From: Granulicella sp. S156
GTDB taxonomy: Bacteria; Acidobacteriota; Terriglobia; Terriglobales; Acidobacteriaceae
Direction: 5' to 3'
Length of the DNA stretch: 64,000 bases
Assembly: GCF_009766105.1 (NCBI RefSeq)
Contig: NZ_LMUH01000013.1
Coordinates: forward strand, 1-64,000
Shown here: in pieces, positions 54,321-63,383 of the stretch
Numbering within the stretch: position 1 is the first letter of the stretch
Layout of the letters: the number at the start of each line of letters is the position of its first letter
Translations under genes and position numbers: made by a program
Notes under the pieces: generated by a model
Told to the model about the DNA's origin: nothing
The model's input: the letters and a program-made list of their open reading frames with translations, nothing else
Database searches by the model: none

Positions 54321-54956
54321 CTAAGAAGCTGTCGTAGCGGGCTCAGGCGCGCTTTCAGCCGGTTGGGGCTTGGGCGGCGCAGGGGCGGCGGCCTTGGGGG
54401 GCGCGGGGGCTTGGACTTCAGCCTTCTTGCTGGGAGCGAGGATGGCGTGCAGCGTGGTGCCTTCCATGCGCGGCATGAACTCCACTGTGCCAGCTTCGCC
54501 GATGTCCATGATGAGGCGATTGATGATCTTGTAGCCGAGATCACGATGCGCCATCTGGCGGCCCTTGAAGCGCAGGCTGGCCTTCACCTTGTCGCCATCG
54601 CCTAGAAAGCGCACAGCCTGGTTCTTCTTGGTCTGGTAGTCGTGCTCGTCGACGGTGACTGAGAACTTGACTTCCTTGATGACGATGACCTTCTGCTTCT
54701 TACGTGCGGCGCGGTCACTCTTGTCTTTCTCGTAGAGGTACTTGCCGTAGTCCTGGATCTTGCAGACGGGGGGGACGGCGTTCGGCGAAATCTCGACGAG
54801 ATCGAGGGACTTCTCGCGAGCCATCTTCAGGGCTTCAAAGGGAGCCATGACGCCAAGCTGTTCGCCGTTTTCGTCGATCACGCGGACTTCGCGTGCACGG
54901 ATACGTTCGTTGGTGCGGATAAAGGACTTAGCGGAGCGTTTGTCGAGCGGTGGGAT
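54321..54956 (-). CDS. infC: Translation initiation factor IF-3 with non-ATG start
   Basis: The IF-3 sequence is complete: RSAKSFIRTNERIRAREVRV then IDENGEQLGVM (N-domain), the linker YEKDKSDRAARKKQK, and the C-domain with GDKVKASLRFKGRQMAHRDL and MPRMEGTTLHAILAPSK. About 30 Ala/Pro-rich residues extend the C-terminus. The conserved N-terminus lies upstream of the first ATG (54881), so a rare start is needed, as known for infC (AUU in E. coli). ATC at 54956 has GGAGG 6 bases upstream; ATT at 55007 is the alternative. IF-3 checks the initiator tRNA and represses its own mRNA through the rare codon. rpmI and rplT do not follow it here. Confidence 0.92.
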   Translation of the reverse strand: MPPLDKRSAKSFIRTNERIRAREVRVIDENGEQLGVMAPFEALKMAREKSLDLVEISPNAVPPVCKIQDYGKYLYEKDKSDRAARKKQKVIVIKEVKFSVTVDEHDYQTKKNQAVRFLGDGDKVKASLRFKGRQMAHRDLGYKIINRLIMDIGEAGTVEFMPRMEGTTLHAILAPSKKAEVQAPAPPKAAAPAPPKPQPAESAPEPATTAS

Positions 54957-55083
54957 AGGATGCCTCCACGGCGCGTCCTCTGGACGGCCATGATTTTTTT
55001 GGGGAATGTTTTGCTCTCAGCTGATTTCGCCGGAACCTAAGCACTCGCGAGTATAGCAGGTGCGCAAGCGCATGGAAACCGCA

Positions 55084-55123
55084 GAAACGACACGGAGGCG
55101 CATATGCGCCTCCGTGTCGTTTC
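55084..55123 (-). terminator. Perfect 40-bp palindrome after the tricorn-like gene
   Basis: Perfect 20-bp arms (55084-55103 and 55104-55123) starting GAAACGACACGGAGG with no spacer; the tip folds as a small loop. It abuts the stop codon of the minus-strand protease gene and is the probable end of that transcript. It also lies in the leader region of infC's neighbourhood, about 80 bp upstream of the alternative infC start. Confidence 0.82.
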
Positions 55124-58100
55124 TATTTGCCGCCCAAACCGTCATTCTGGTGGTAGTTGGGGTACGGTGGAACCGCAAACTGCGGTGGGGGATTCTGCTT
55201 CAACTCCTCGAGAAGAAGGGAGACTGCCTTCTCCAGTTGCGGATCGTGGCCGGCAGCCACTTCCTTCGGATCGTCTTCGACCTCCACGTCGGGGGCGACG
55301 CCGTGATTTTCGATCTCGAACTCCCCGTGCAGCCCGTAAAGCGCGGTGCGCGGCGCTGTGACACTGCCGCCATCCAGAAGCGTTGGATAGCCTCCGATGC
55401 CTACCAGTCCACCCCATGTGCGTGTGCCTACCAGCGGGCCGAGCTTGGCCTGGCGGAAGAGCCAGGGCATCGCGTCGCCGCCGGAGCCTGCATTCTGGTT
55501 GATTAGCATCGCCTTCGGTCCGAAGATCGCGCCGGTTGGCTCGGTCGTGCGCAGTCCCTGCCGAGACTCATAGTTGAGCATCGGCGTGCGCTTCAGCACG
55601 TCGATCACATAGTCGGCGATATCGCCGCCCTGGTTGTAGCGCTCGTCGACGATCACCGCTTTCTTGTCGGTTTGCGCAAAGAAGTACCGATTGAAGCTGT
55701 CGAAACCCGCGCCGGCTGTGTTGGGCAGATAGACATAGGCTATCTGCCCGTTCGACAACTCACTGGTGCGGCGGATATTGCCTTCGACCCAGGCGTGGAA
55801 ACGCATCTCGGTCTCACTGGCAACCGGCACAACCAGTACGTCTCGGGAGCCAGTGCCGTCAGGATTAGACCCGACTGTGAGGCTGGTCTGCTTGCCGGCC
55901 AGGCCTTCAAAGGCGGCATACAGGTTGTCCGTTGCATGCAGGGGGGTGCCGTTGACGGCGAGCAGATAGTCGCCCTCGTGCACGTTGACGCCCGGTTGGG
56001 TAAGTGGCGAATACATCTTGGGGTTCCAGTTGCCGCCGTTGACGATGTACGCGATCTTGTAGCGGTCGTGCTCGATGGCATAGTCCGCGCCAAGCAAGCC
56101 GGATTTTGGTGTGTCGTCATCGGTGTGCGGGCCGCCGATGAACATATGTCCCACAGTGATCTCGCCGAGCATCTCTTTCTGCAGATAGGTGAGATCGCTG
56201 CGGCAACTCAGGCCGTCGAGGTACGGCGCGTACTTGTCGCTGATCTTTTTCAGGTTGAGGCCATGAAGATTGGGATCGTAGAAGAACTCTCGTTCGATCC
56301 GCCAGGTCTCCGCATACATCTGGCGCCACTCTGCGCGCGGGTCGATCTTTGCGACCATACCGCCGAGATTGAGGCCCTTGCCTGGCGTCCCATCCGCCGC
56401 GCCGGGGTTCAGGTCGCTCAGTTTCGCAATGAACCAGCCGGGACCCTTCTTGTAGAGGATCTTCTCGCCGTCGAAGGAGGTCAGGATGGCCGCCGAGTTA
56501 TGCAGCACATCTTCCGTCTTGCGGGTCTCCAGCGTAAAGCGCCATACCGAACGCAACATGCCGGATCCAGCGGAAGGATTCGCCGCCGCGCTGCCTTCGC
56601 CGAGAAGGATAACGCCTTCTTTGCCAGTGACGAGTGTGACGTAGTTGCGAGCCGGTATCGGCAACGCAAGGATGCGCTGCTGAATGCCGTCGAGGTCGAT
56701 CCTGGTTGGCGGCGTCGGCTTGTCCTTCTTGTCCTTATCGTCTTTCTTGTCGTCGTTCTTTGCCGCATCTTTCTTTTCATCGGATTTGTTGGCGTCGTCC
56801 GGGGCCGGTTTTTTGTCGTCGTCGGCCTTGCTCTTTTCGTCGTCGCTCTCCGGTGGGATGGGCGATTTTTCGTCCTTCGACAGCACCGCGATATAGACGC
56901 TTGCGGTCGTGGTGCGATTGAGACTGCCAAGGCCGAAGCCGTCGATAGCCGGGCCGATGTCGGTGCTTGCGGTGAAGTAGAGGTACTTCCCGTTCCTATC
57001 GAAGACCGGATTGGTGACGTTGCTCATGCCGTCGGTAATCTGCGTGGTCTTGCCGGTAGCAATGGAGTACAGAAATGCTGCATTCTCCAGGCTGGGCAGA
57101 GAGCGCGCGTAAAGAATCCACTGGCTGTCGGGAGAGAAGCTCGCACTAAAGCCGGAGGGGCCAAAGCCCTCGCGCAAGTCACTGTCGACTTTGATTGGTA
57201 CAGCCGCACCCAGCGCAGGGTCGACGTTGACGTACCAGAGGTTCAGCCGCTTATCCGAGAAGACGATGCGTTTGGAGTCAGGTGACCACTTCGGCGCGTA
57301 GTAATACGTGGGGTCTGGGCCGAGATCGACGACCTTCGGCGGGGTGAGGCCGTCCTGATCGCGTAGATAGAGTTTGTACTCGCCAGTGGCGTCGGAAAAA
57401 TACGCAATGTGCTTGCCGTCCGCGGACCACGCGGGCTCGCGCTCGGCAGAGCCTGAGCTATTGGTGAGATTGCGCACATCGCCCTTCTCGGCGGGCACGG
57501 TGAAGATATCGCCATGAGCCTCAAACAACGCGCGTACGCCCGTGGGTGAGATGTCTACATTCTGGATCTCGTCGCCGCTGATCTTTGCGAGGTGCGGTGC
57601 GAGTGCGGGAAGGTCACCGTCGAGCGATATGTTGACGAGATGATCTGCTCCGGCGGCAAGGTCGTAAAGATGGATGGTGCCGAACTGCTCATAGACGAGT
57701 GTGTTGCTGCGGCCACCCAGGGTGTCGAGTTCGAAGCCGTGGTTTTCGATCAGTTGTTTCACTTCTTTGCTCTTTACGTCGTAGCGGAAGAGCGTAGTGG
57801 GGCCATTGCGATCGGAGAGAAAGTAGATTGCGTCACCGAGCCACAGAGGATAGCGATCGTTGGAGTTCTCGCGCGGAATCTTGACCCGGTCCAGCGACTT
57901 CAGGTCGATGATCCATACAGGCTGCGTCTGACCGCCGCGATAGCGCTTCCATGATTCTTCCTGCCACTGCAGCCACGGATTGTAGGCAAGGTGCGAGCCG
58001 TCTGGTGAGAATGTGCCGTACCAGGCGGAGGGCAGTGGCAGACGTTCGGGCAGGCCGCTTCCGTCAGCGTGAACGCGATAGAGCTGGAAGTAGGTGCGGA

Positions 58101-58494
58101 CGGCGTTTTGCATGCTCTGCATCAACAGATCGTGCCCATCGGGAGTCCAGCCCGTAACGTAGTTGCCGCCGGGACGATAGGTGATGCGCTTCGGTGCACC
58201 GCCGGTCGCCGATATGGTGTAGATGTCCACGTTGCCCGCAGCGCGGGCTGAGTAGGCAATGGTGCGGCCGTCGGGCGAAAAGAATGGGCCGTCGGTGACG
58301 TTAGAAGTCGATGTCAGCCGTTGTGCGGCGCCGCCGTCGCGAGATACCAGCCAGATGTCGTCGGCATAGCGAAAGGCGATCTGCGTATCGGAGATCGAAG
58401 GAGCGCGCAGGAGGTGGGGCGCTTGCGCTTGCATCTGCGGAAGGGCGAACAAGGCGAGAAGGCATAGAAGCGGAGCGAAGAAGATTCGGCGCAT
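55123..58494 (-). CDS. Tricorn-like S41 protease with WD/TolB-type propeller
   Basis: A 1123-residue protein with a signal peptide (LLCLLALFALPQMQAQ). Residues about 25-400 form TolB/tricorn propeller repeats (FFSPDGRTIAYSARAAGNVD, WSADGKHIAYFSDATGEYKL), followed by a second propeller, a very charged insert near 570-630 rich in Lys/Asp/Glu, a PDZ domain (HEGDYLLAVNGTPLHATDNL), and a C-terminal S41 domain with NQNAGSGGDAMPWLFRQ, where the Ser of GSGGD is the nucleophile position. Tricorn homologues are peptide-degrading proteases; this one should be periplasmic. The frame continues upstream to 58626, but 58494 begins the signal peptide. It follows the Cus genes on the same strand. Confidence 0.92.
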   Translation of the reverse strand: MRRIFFAPLLCLLALFALPQMQAQAPHLLRAPSISDTQIAFRYADDIWLVSRDGGAAQRLTSTSNVTDGPFFSPDGRTIAYSARAAGNVDIYTISATGGAPKRITYRPGGNYVTGWTPDGHDLLMQSMQNAVRTYFQLYRVHADGSGLPERLPLPSAWYGTFSPDGSHLAYNPWLQWQEESWKRYRGGQTQPVWIIDLKSLDRVKIPRENSNDRYPLWLGDAIYFLSDRNGPTTLFRYDVKSKEVKQLIENHGFELDTLGGRSNTLVYEQFGTIHLYDLAAGADHLVNISLDGDLPALAPHLAKISGDEIQNVDISPTGVRALFEAHGDIFTVPAEKGDVRNLTNSSGSAEREPAWSADGKHIAYFSDATGEYKLYLRDQDGLTPPKVVDLGPDPTYYYAPKWSPDSKRIVFSDKRLNLWYVNVDPALGAAVPIKVDSDLREGFGPSGFSASFSPDSQWILYARSLPSLENAAFLYSIATGKTTQITDGMSNVTNPVFDRNGKYLYFTASTDIGPAIDGFGLGSLNRTTTASVYIAVLSKDEKSPIPPESDDEKSKADDDKKPAPDDANKSDEKKDAAKNDDKKDDKDKKDKPTPPTRIDLDGIQQRILALPIPARNYVTLVTGKEGVILLGEGSAAANPSAGSGMLRSVWRFTLETRKTEDVLHNSAAILTSFDGEKILYKKGPGWFIAKLSDLNPGAADGTPGKGLNLGGMVAKIDPRAEWRQMYAETWRIEREFFYDPNLHGLNLKKISDKYAPYLDGLSCRSDLTYLQKEMLGEITVGHMFIGGPHTDDDTPKSGLLGADYAIEHDRYKIAYIVNGGNWNPKMYSPLTQPGVNVHEGDYLLAVNGTPLHATDNLYAAFEGLAGKQTSLTVGSNPDGTGSRDVLVVPVASETEMRFHAWVEGNIRRTSELSNGQIAYVYLPNTAGAGFDSFNRYFFAQTDKKAVIVDERYNQGGDIADYVIDVLKRTPMLNYESRQGLRTTEPTGAIFGPKAMLINQNAGSGGDAMPWLFRQAKLGPLVGTRTWGGLVGIGGYPTLLDGGSVTAPRTALYGLHGEFEIENHGVAPDVEVEDDPKEVAAGHDPQLEKAVSLLLEELKQNPPPQFAVPPYPNYHQNDGLGGK

Positions 58495-58615
58495 AGCACG
58501 TCCTGAAAACAGATTGACCAAAGTGTATCTGTAGCGCCCTTTGGGGGGAGCTGTTGGACTATGCCGTAAAACGTTCTTTTTGACGTAGGCGAAAGTGAAT
58601 TCGAAGATCGTGCGA

Positions 58616-61600
58616 TTATCGCTCATGGTGGTCTTCCTGCCTTGAGGGTTGATCTTTGGTTTGGTTTGTGGCGTGTAGATGTCCTTTGCGCAAGGCTCGT
58701 TCCTTCATCATGACGAAGAAGACAGGTACAAGAATCAGGACGTGGATGGTGGAAGTAATCATGCCGCCTACGATGGGGGCGGCGATGGGCTTCATCACGT
58801 CAGAGCCGATGCCGGACTCCCAAAGGATGGGAACGAGGCTGGCTAGGACCGCAGTGACGGTCATCAGTTTTGGGCGCAGCCGGTGGACGGCTCCTTCTAC
58901 AGCCGCAGCTTCTATATCGGCGTTCGTAAGAGCTGTGCCTTGTTGCAGGCGGTGTTCCAGGGCTTCGTGGAGGTAGACCACCATGACGACACCTGTTTCA
59001 ACCGCGATGCCGAACAGCGCGATGTACCCGACCCATACCGCTACGCTGAAGTTGTAGCCGAGTAGCCACTGCAACAGCAGACCGCCGGTCATGGCGTAGA
59101 TCGTAGGGACAATCAGCACCACGGCTTCAGCGACCGAATGGAAGACCATGTAGAGCAGAAGGAAGATCAGGAAGAAGACGATGGGCAGGATGAGCTTGAG
59201 CCGTTGTTTCGCACGCAGTTCGAACTCGTATTCTCCCGACCACTTGAAACCATAGTTCGCCGGCAGTGAGATCTGGCTGTGCAGTTTTTGCGTGGCAGAC
59301 TCGACGAAGCCACCGTAGTTGGTGTCTTTGAGGTCGATGTAGACGTATCCAGTAAGCTGGCCATCCTCGTCACGAATCATGGCCGGACCGTGGGAGAACG
59401 AGATGCGTGCTACCTGTCCGAGTGGAACCTGCGCACCCGAAGGGGTCGCAATCAACACACTGCGCATGCGATCTACGCTGTCCCGAAAGTCCTGCGAGTA
59501 ACGAACGTTGATGGGATAGCGCTCGCGTCCTTCGATATTCTCCGCGATGTTTTGTCCTCCGATGCCGGAGGATACGGCGGTCTGAATATCGGCAACGCTG
59601 AGACCGTAGCGTGCAGCCTCTTCGCGGTTCGCCTCCACGTTGACATAGAAGCCTTGCGAGATGCGCTCTGCAAAGATCGACCGCACCTGCGGCATCGTCG
59701 ACAAGACGCTTTGCATCTGGGAGGCGAGTTGTTCGATGCCGTCTACGGTTGGCCCCTGAACCTTGAGGCCAAGCGGCGTCTTGATGCCCGTCAGCTCCAT
59801 GTCCAGCCGGTTCTCAACGGGACTTGTCCACGTATTCGCGAGGCCGGGAAACTGCACCTTCGCGTCCATCTCCTGGATCAGCTTCTCGTAGGTCATGCCG
59901 GGCCGCCACTGCTCGCGAGGCTTGAGCATGATGGTGGTGTCGTACATATCGAGCGGCGCGTTGTCCGTCGCGCTGTCCGAACGTCCAACCGCGCCGAAGA
60001 CGCTGACGACCTCCGGAAAGGAGCGCAGGATTGCGTCTTGTTTTTGCAGCAGTGATTTCGCCTGCTCGATAGCGATGCCGGGAAGAGATGTAGGCATGTA
60101 GAGCGCAGAGCCTTCAAAGAGCGGAGGCATGAACTGGCTGCCCAGCTTGAACGCGACCGGTAATGTCGCCACCAGAAAGATGAGGTTGAGGCCGATAGTC
60201 AGCTTCCTGTACTTCAAGCAGAAGCGGAGTATGGGCAGATAGAGGGCCTGGGTAATGCGGGAGATGGGGTTGGCGTTCTCGGGCCGGAGACGTCCGCGAA
60301 TCAACATCACCATCAACACTGGAACCAGAGTGATGGCAAGGATGGAAGAGGAGCCTACGGCCAGCGTCTTCGTCCAGGCAAGAGGGCGGAACATGCGCCC
60401 CTCCTGGGCTTCGAGCAGGAAGACGGGAAGGAATGAGACCACGATGATGAGCAGTGAGAAGAAGAGCGCCGGACCGACCTGCTTCGCCGCGGTGATGAGA
60501 ATCTCGCGGCGCTCTGGTTCGGAGATGGGTGTTTCGCTGGCCTGCTGCCGCTCTGATAGATGGCGGTAGCCGTTCTCGACCATGACAATCGCCGCATCGA
60601 CCAGCACTCCGATAGCGAGTGCCAGACCTCCGAGAGACATGATGTTGGCACTGACCCCCAGGAAGTAGATCGGGATGAAGGAGACCAGGACAGCAATCGG
60701 CAAGGCAACAATCGCGATCAGCGCCGAGCGGAAGTGAAAGAGGAAGACGATGATGACCAGGCTCACGATGATGGCCTCTTCCAGAAGGTCACGCTGGAGT
60801 GTGGCAATCGAATCCTGAATCAAGCCGGAGCGATCGTAGCCGGAGACAATCTGGACGCCGGGAGGTAGCGAGGGAGCTATCTCGCGGAGCTTCTGCTTTA
60901 CGCCTTCGATCACGTTTAGCGCATTCATGCCCTGACGCATGACCACAATGCCGCCGACGGTTTCGCCTTCACCGTTCCACTCCGCGACACCCTCTCGAAT
61001 ATCAGGGCCGAAGGCAACGCTGCCAAGATCACGCAGCAATACCGGCGTGCCGTTCTTGCTGCCGACTGCTACTGTTTCAAGATCGTTCAGTGAACGCAGA
61101 TAACCCAGACCGCGAATCATGTACTGCGCTCCGCTCAGGTCCAGTGACCTGCCGCCTACTTCACTGGTGCTGGCCTTCACGCGGTCGATCACGGTTGAAA
61201 GTGGGATGTTGTAGGCCAGCAGCTTATTCGGATCGAGACGGACCTGATACTGCCGCACGTAGCCGCCGATGCTTGCTACCTCAGAGACGCCGGGCACGGT
61301 CTCCAGGGCGTAGCGCAGATGCCAGTCCTGCAAACTGCGCAGGTCGGCAAGGCTATGAGTTCCGCTCTTGTCCACAATGGCATACTCGAAGACCCAGCCC
61401 GCGCCGGTTGCATCAGGGCCGATGGCTGGATGGACATCCGCAGGCAACCGTCCGCTTATCTGCTGAAGATATTCAACGACACGAGAACGCGCCCAGTACA
61501 AGTCGGTGCGATCTTCAAAGACGACATAGACGTAGGAGTCTCCGAACATGGTCTGTGCGCGCACGGCTTTGACGTGAGGCGCAGCCAGCAGGCTGGTCAC

Positions 61601-61807
61601 AATCGGGTAGGTCACCTGGTCTTCGATGACATCGGGTGGCTCGCCTGCCCAGCTTGTATGAACGATGACCTGCACATCCGAGATGTCGGGCAGGGCATCG
61701 AGAGGAACGTGTCTCAGCGACCAGATGCCCGCGAGCGTGAGAAACAGGATGCAGGTAAAGACGAGAAAGCGATTGCGAGCGCAGAGATCGATAATTTTGG
61801 AGAGCAT
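58616..61807 (-). CDS. cusA: CusA/CzcA-type heavy-metal RND efflux pump
   Basis: A 1063-residue inner-membrane pump of the HME-RND group. Typical features: HVPLDALPDISDVQVIVHTS and WAGEPPDVIEDQVTYPI at the N-terminus, the TM4 proton-relay segment LALAIGVLVDAAIVMVENGY with its Asp, and 12 membrane helices in two halves. It exports Cu+/Ag+ or a divalent metal with the adaptor and outer-membrane channel encoded upstream. Monovalent versus divalent specificity is not decided by what I can read; the family split is Cus-like by overall similarity. It begins 2 bp after the cusB stop. Confidence 0.94.
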   Translation of the reverse strand: MLSKIIDLCARNRFLVFTCILFLTLAGIWSLRHVPLDALPDISDVQVIVHTSWAGEPPDVIEDQVTYPIVTSLLAAPHVKAVRAQTMFGDSYVYVVFEDRTDLYWARSRVVEYLQQISGRLPADVHPAIGPDATGAGWVFEYAIVDKSGTHSLADLRSLQDWHLRYALETVPGVSEVASIGGYVRQYQVRLDPNKLLAYNIPLSTVIDRVKASTSEVGGRSLDLSGAQYMIRGLGYLRSLNDLETVAVGSKNGTPVLLRDLGSVAFGPDIREGVAEWNGEGETVGGIVVMRQGMNALNVIEGVKQKLREIAPSLPPGVQIVSGYDRSGLIQDSIATLQRDLLEEAIIVSLVIIVFLFHFRSALIAIVALPIAVLVSFIPIYFLGVSANIMSLGGLALAIGVLVDAAIVMVENGYRHLSERQQASETPISEPERREILITAAKQVGPALFFSLLIIVVSFLPVFLLEAQEGRMFRPLAWTKTLAVGSSSILAITLVPVLMVMLIRGRLRPENANPISRITQALYLPILRFCLKYRKLTIGLNLIFLVATLPVAFKLGSQFMPPLFEGSALYMPTSLPGIAIEQAKSLLQKQDAILRSFPEVVSVFGAVGRSDSATDNAPLDMYDTTIMLKPREQWRPGMTYEKLIQEMDAKVQFPGLANTWTSPVENRLDMELTGIKTPLGLKVQGPTVDGIEQLASQMQSVLSTMPQVRSIFAERISQGFYVNVEANREEAARYGLSVADIQTAVSSGIGGQNIAENIEGRERYPINVRYSQDFRDSVDRMRSVLIATPSGAQVPLGQVARISFSHGPAMIRDEDGQLTGYVYIDLKDTNYGGFVESATQKLHSQISLPANYGFKWSGEYEFELRAKQRLKLILPIVFFLIFLLLYMVFHSVAEAVVLIVPTIYAMTGGLLLQWLLGYNFSVAVWVGYIALFGIAVETGVVMVVYLHEALEHRLQQGTALTNADIEAAAVEGAVHRLRPKLMTVTAVLASLVPILWESGIGSDVMKPIAAPIVGGMITSTIHVLILVPVFFVMMKERALRKGHLHATNQTKDQPSRQEDHHER

Positions 61808-61808
61808 G

Positions 61809-63383
61809 TTACATCCCTCCTTCGGCGTTCACGTGCAGTTGTTTGGTGGCGATGGTTTGCCCATTCTGTTGCACGGTGATGGTTGCCTGCCATGTTCCAC
61901 CGGAGTCGAGATTGCCTTGGCCTTCATACAGGCCTGCACTTTTTTGCAAGAGCTTCGTCGTCGTGTTGATCGCTGCCATACCCATTGCCGGCATCGAAGG
62001 CATGAAGAAGATCACGCTGACGTCCGCTCCAGTGACGGGACTGCCATTGGCACCTGTGAGTTTTACGCGGAAGGTATTGGACCCTTTGTGCGGTGAATTG
62101 GGATCGGTGGTGAAGTCGATGTTCACCGCCGAAGCCTGCTGCGCTGTATTGCCTGTGCTCGATGGCGGTGGAGTGTAGGAGCCCGCAGCAGCCTGGAGCT
62201 GGCTCTCTGAATCGAGCAGGAAGTTGGCCGAGGTGACAATCTGCTGATGCGCTTCCAACCCTTTGAGCACGACAACGTCATCTCCAACATGCGGACCGAG
62301 AACCACATCCTTCGGCTCCAGACTTCCATTGCCATGGTCGATGAAGACGATCTGACGTATGCCTGTCTGAAAGACGGCGGACGAGGGTACGACAAGTTGC
62401 CGCCCCATGGCTGATTTCAGATCCACATTCACAAACATGCCGGGCTTGAGCTTGATGCCGGGATTGCTGATCGCAAGCCGCACCTTTACGGTGCGGGTCG
62501 TCATGTCTACCTGGGGAAGAATGTCTTCGATGCGTCCTGAAAAGGTTCGGTCAGGGTAAGCGTCTACCGTGATCGCGGCAGTATCTCCAGGCTTCAACCT
62601 GCCAATATCGTTTTGAAATACCTGTGCGTTTACCCAGACGCGCGATAGATCGGCTACGGTGTACAAGCGTGTTGCCGGTTCGGCGTACATGTTGGGAAGC
62701 GCATTCCGTTCCGTGATGTATCCCGACACGGGCGAGTTGATCGTCAGGTCCTGAAAGGCTTTGCCGGTCTCTTTCAGTTTGGCGATTTCGCTTGCGGGGA
62801 TGTCCCATTGCTGCAACCGTTGTTCCGCCGCAGACGAAAGAGAAGTTGCTCCAGAAGCAACGCCATCAACGCTGCTGGAGCTCAGGGCTTTCTGGTTCTG
62901 GCGGGCCAGCAGGTACTCCTGTTGGGTAGCGACGAGATCGGGGCTGTAGACGGTGAAGAGCGGCTCGCCTTTTCTCACATACTGATAGGTGGCATCGGCA
63001 AAGACCTTGCGGATGTATCCCGGGAAACGCACCTGCACATAGGAGAGAAGCCGCTCGTCGATATCGACGGTGCCGGTTGCACGGATGTCATCGCTGAGTT
63101 GTTTGTACTCGGCGGTGCCGGTCTTTACACCGATGCTTTGCATCTGTTCGGCACTGAGTTGCACGGGTGCCAGTGGGGCTTCCATCTTTTGCGAAGGCAT
63201 CGCCGCGCTGCTGTCCATGTGTGACGTTGTGGGCTGCGGCGATGGCCCGGATGCGATGGGTTGAACGCCGTCGGAGTAGGCGGCGGGTTGCTGAGGCTGA
63301 TGGGAGCGATAGGCAACGACGCCAATGACCACGGCGAGAATCAAGAGCCAGAAGAGAGAGGTGCGCAGGATGTACTTGTTCAT
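61809..63383 (-). CDS. cusB: Periplasmic adaptor of metal efflux pump, CusB-like, with C-terminal FixH/YtkA-like domain
   Basis: A 524-residue membrane-fusion protein. An N-terminal anchor (LFWLLILAVVIGVVAYR) is followed by a Met/Pro/Ser-rich region (SHMDSSAAMPSQKMEAPLAP) that could bind metal, the adaptor core (DIDERLLSYVQVRFPGYIRK then VFADATYQYVRKGEPLFTVY), and from about residue 420 a domain resembling FixH/YtkA (FRVKLTGANGSPVTGADVSV). The extra C-terminal domain is not in E. coli CusB. It overlaps the TolC-family gene by 4 bases (ATGA) and precedes cusA by 2 bp: a tight cusCBA operon. Confidence 0.92.
   Translation of the reverse strand: MNKYILRTSLFWLLILAVVIGVVAYRSHQPQQPAAYSDGVQPIASGPSPQPTTSHMDSSAAMPSQKMEAPLAPVQLSAEQMQSIGVKTGTAEYKQLSDDIRATGTVDIDERLLSYVQVRFPGYIRKVFADATYQYVRKGEPLFTVYSPDLVATQQEYLLARQNQKALSSSSVDGVASGATSLSSAAEQRLQQWDIPASEIAKLKETGKAFQDLTINSPVSGYITERNALPNMYAEPATRLYTVADLSRVWVNAQVFQNDIGRLKPGDTAAITVDAYPDRTFSGRIEDILPQVDMTTRTVKVRLAISNPGIKLKPGMFVNVDLKSAMGRQLVVPSSAVFQTGIRQIVFIDHGNGSLEPKDVVLGPHVGDDVVVLKGLEAHQQIVTSANFLLDSESQLQAAAGSYTPPPSSTGNTAQQASAVNIDFTTDPNSPHKGSNTFRVKLTGANGSPVTGADVSVIFFMPSMPAMGMAAINTTTKLLQKSAGLYEGQGNLDSGGTWQATITVQQNGQTIATKQLHVNAEGGM

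Noticed and set aside
58495-58626. N-terminal extension of the tricorn-like protein from 58626
   Set aside because: It overlaps the cusA stop region, and the signal peptide and a ribosome binding site point to 58494.
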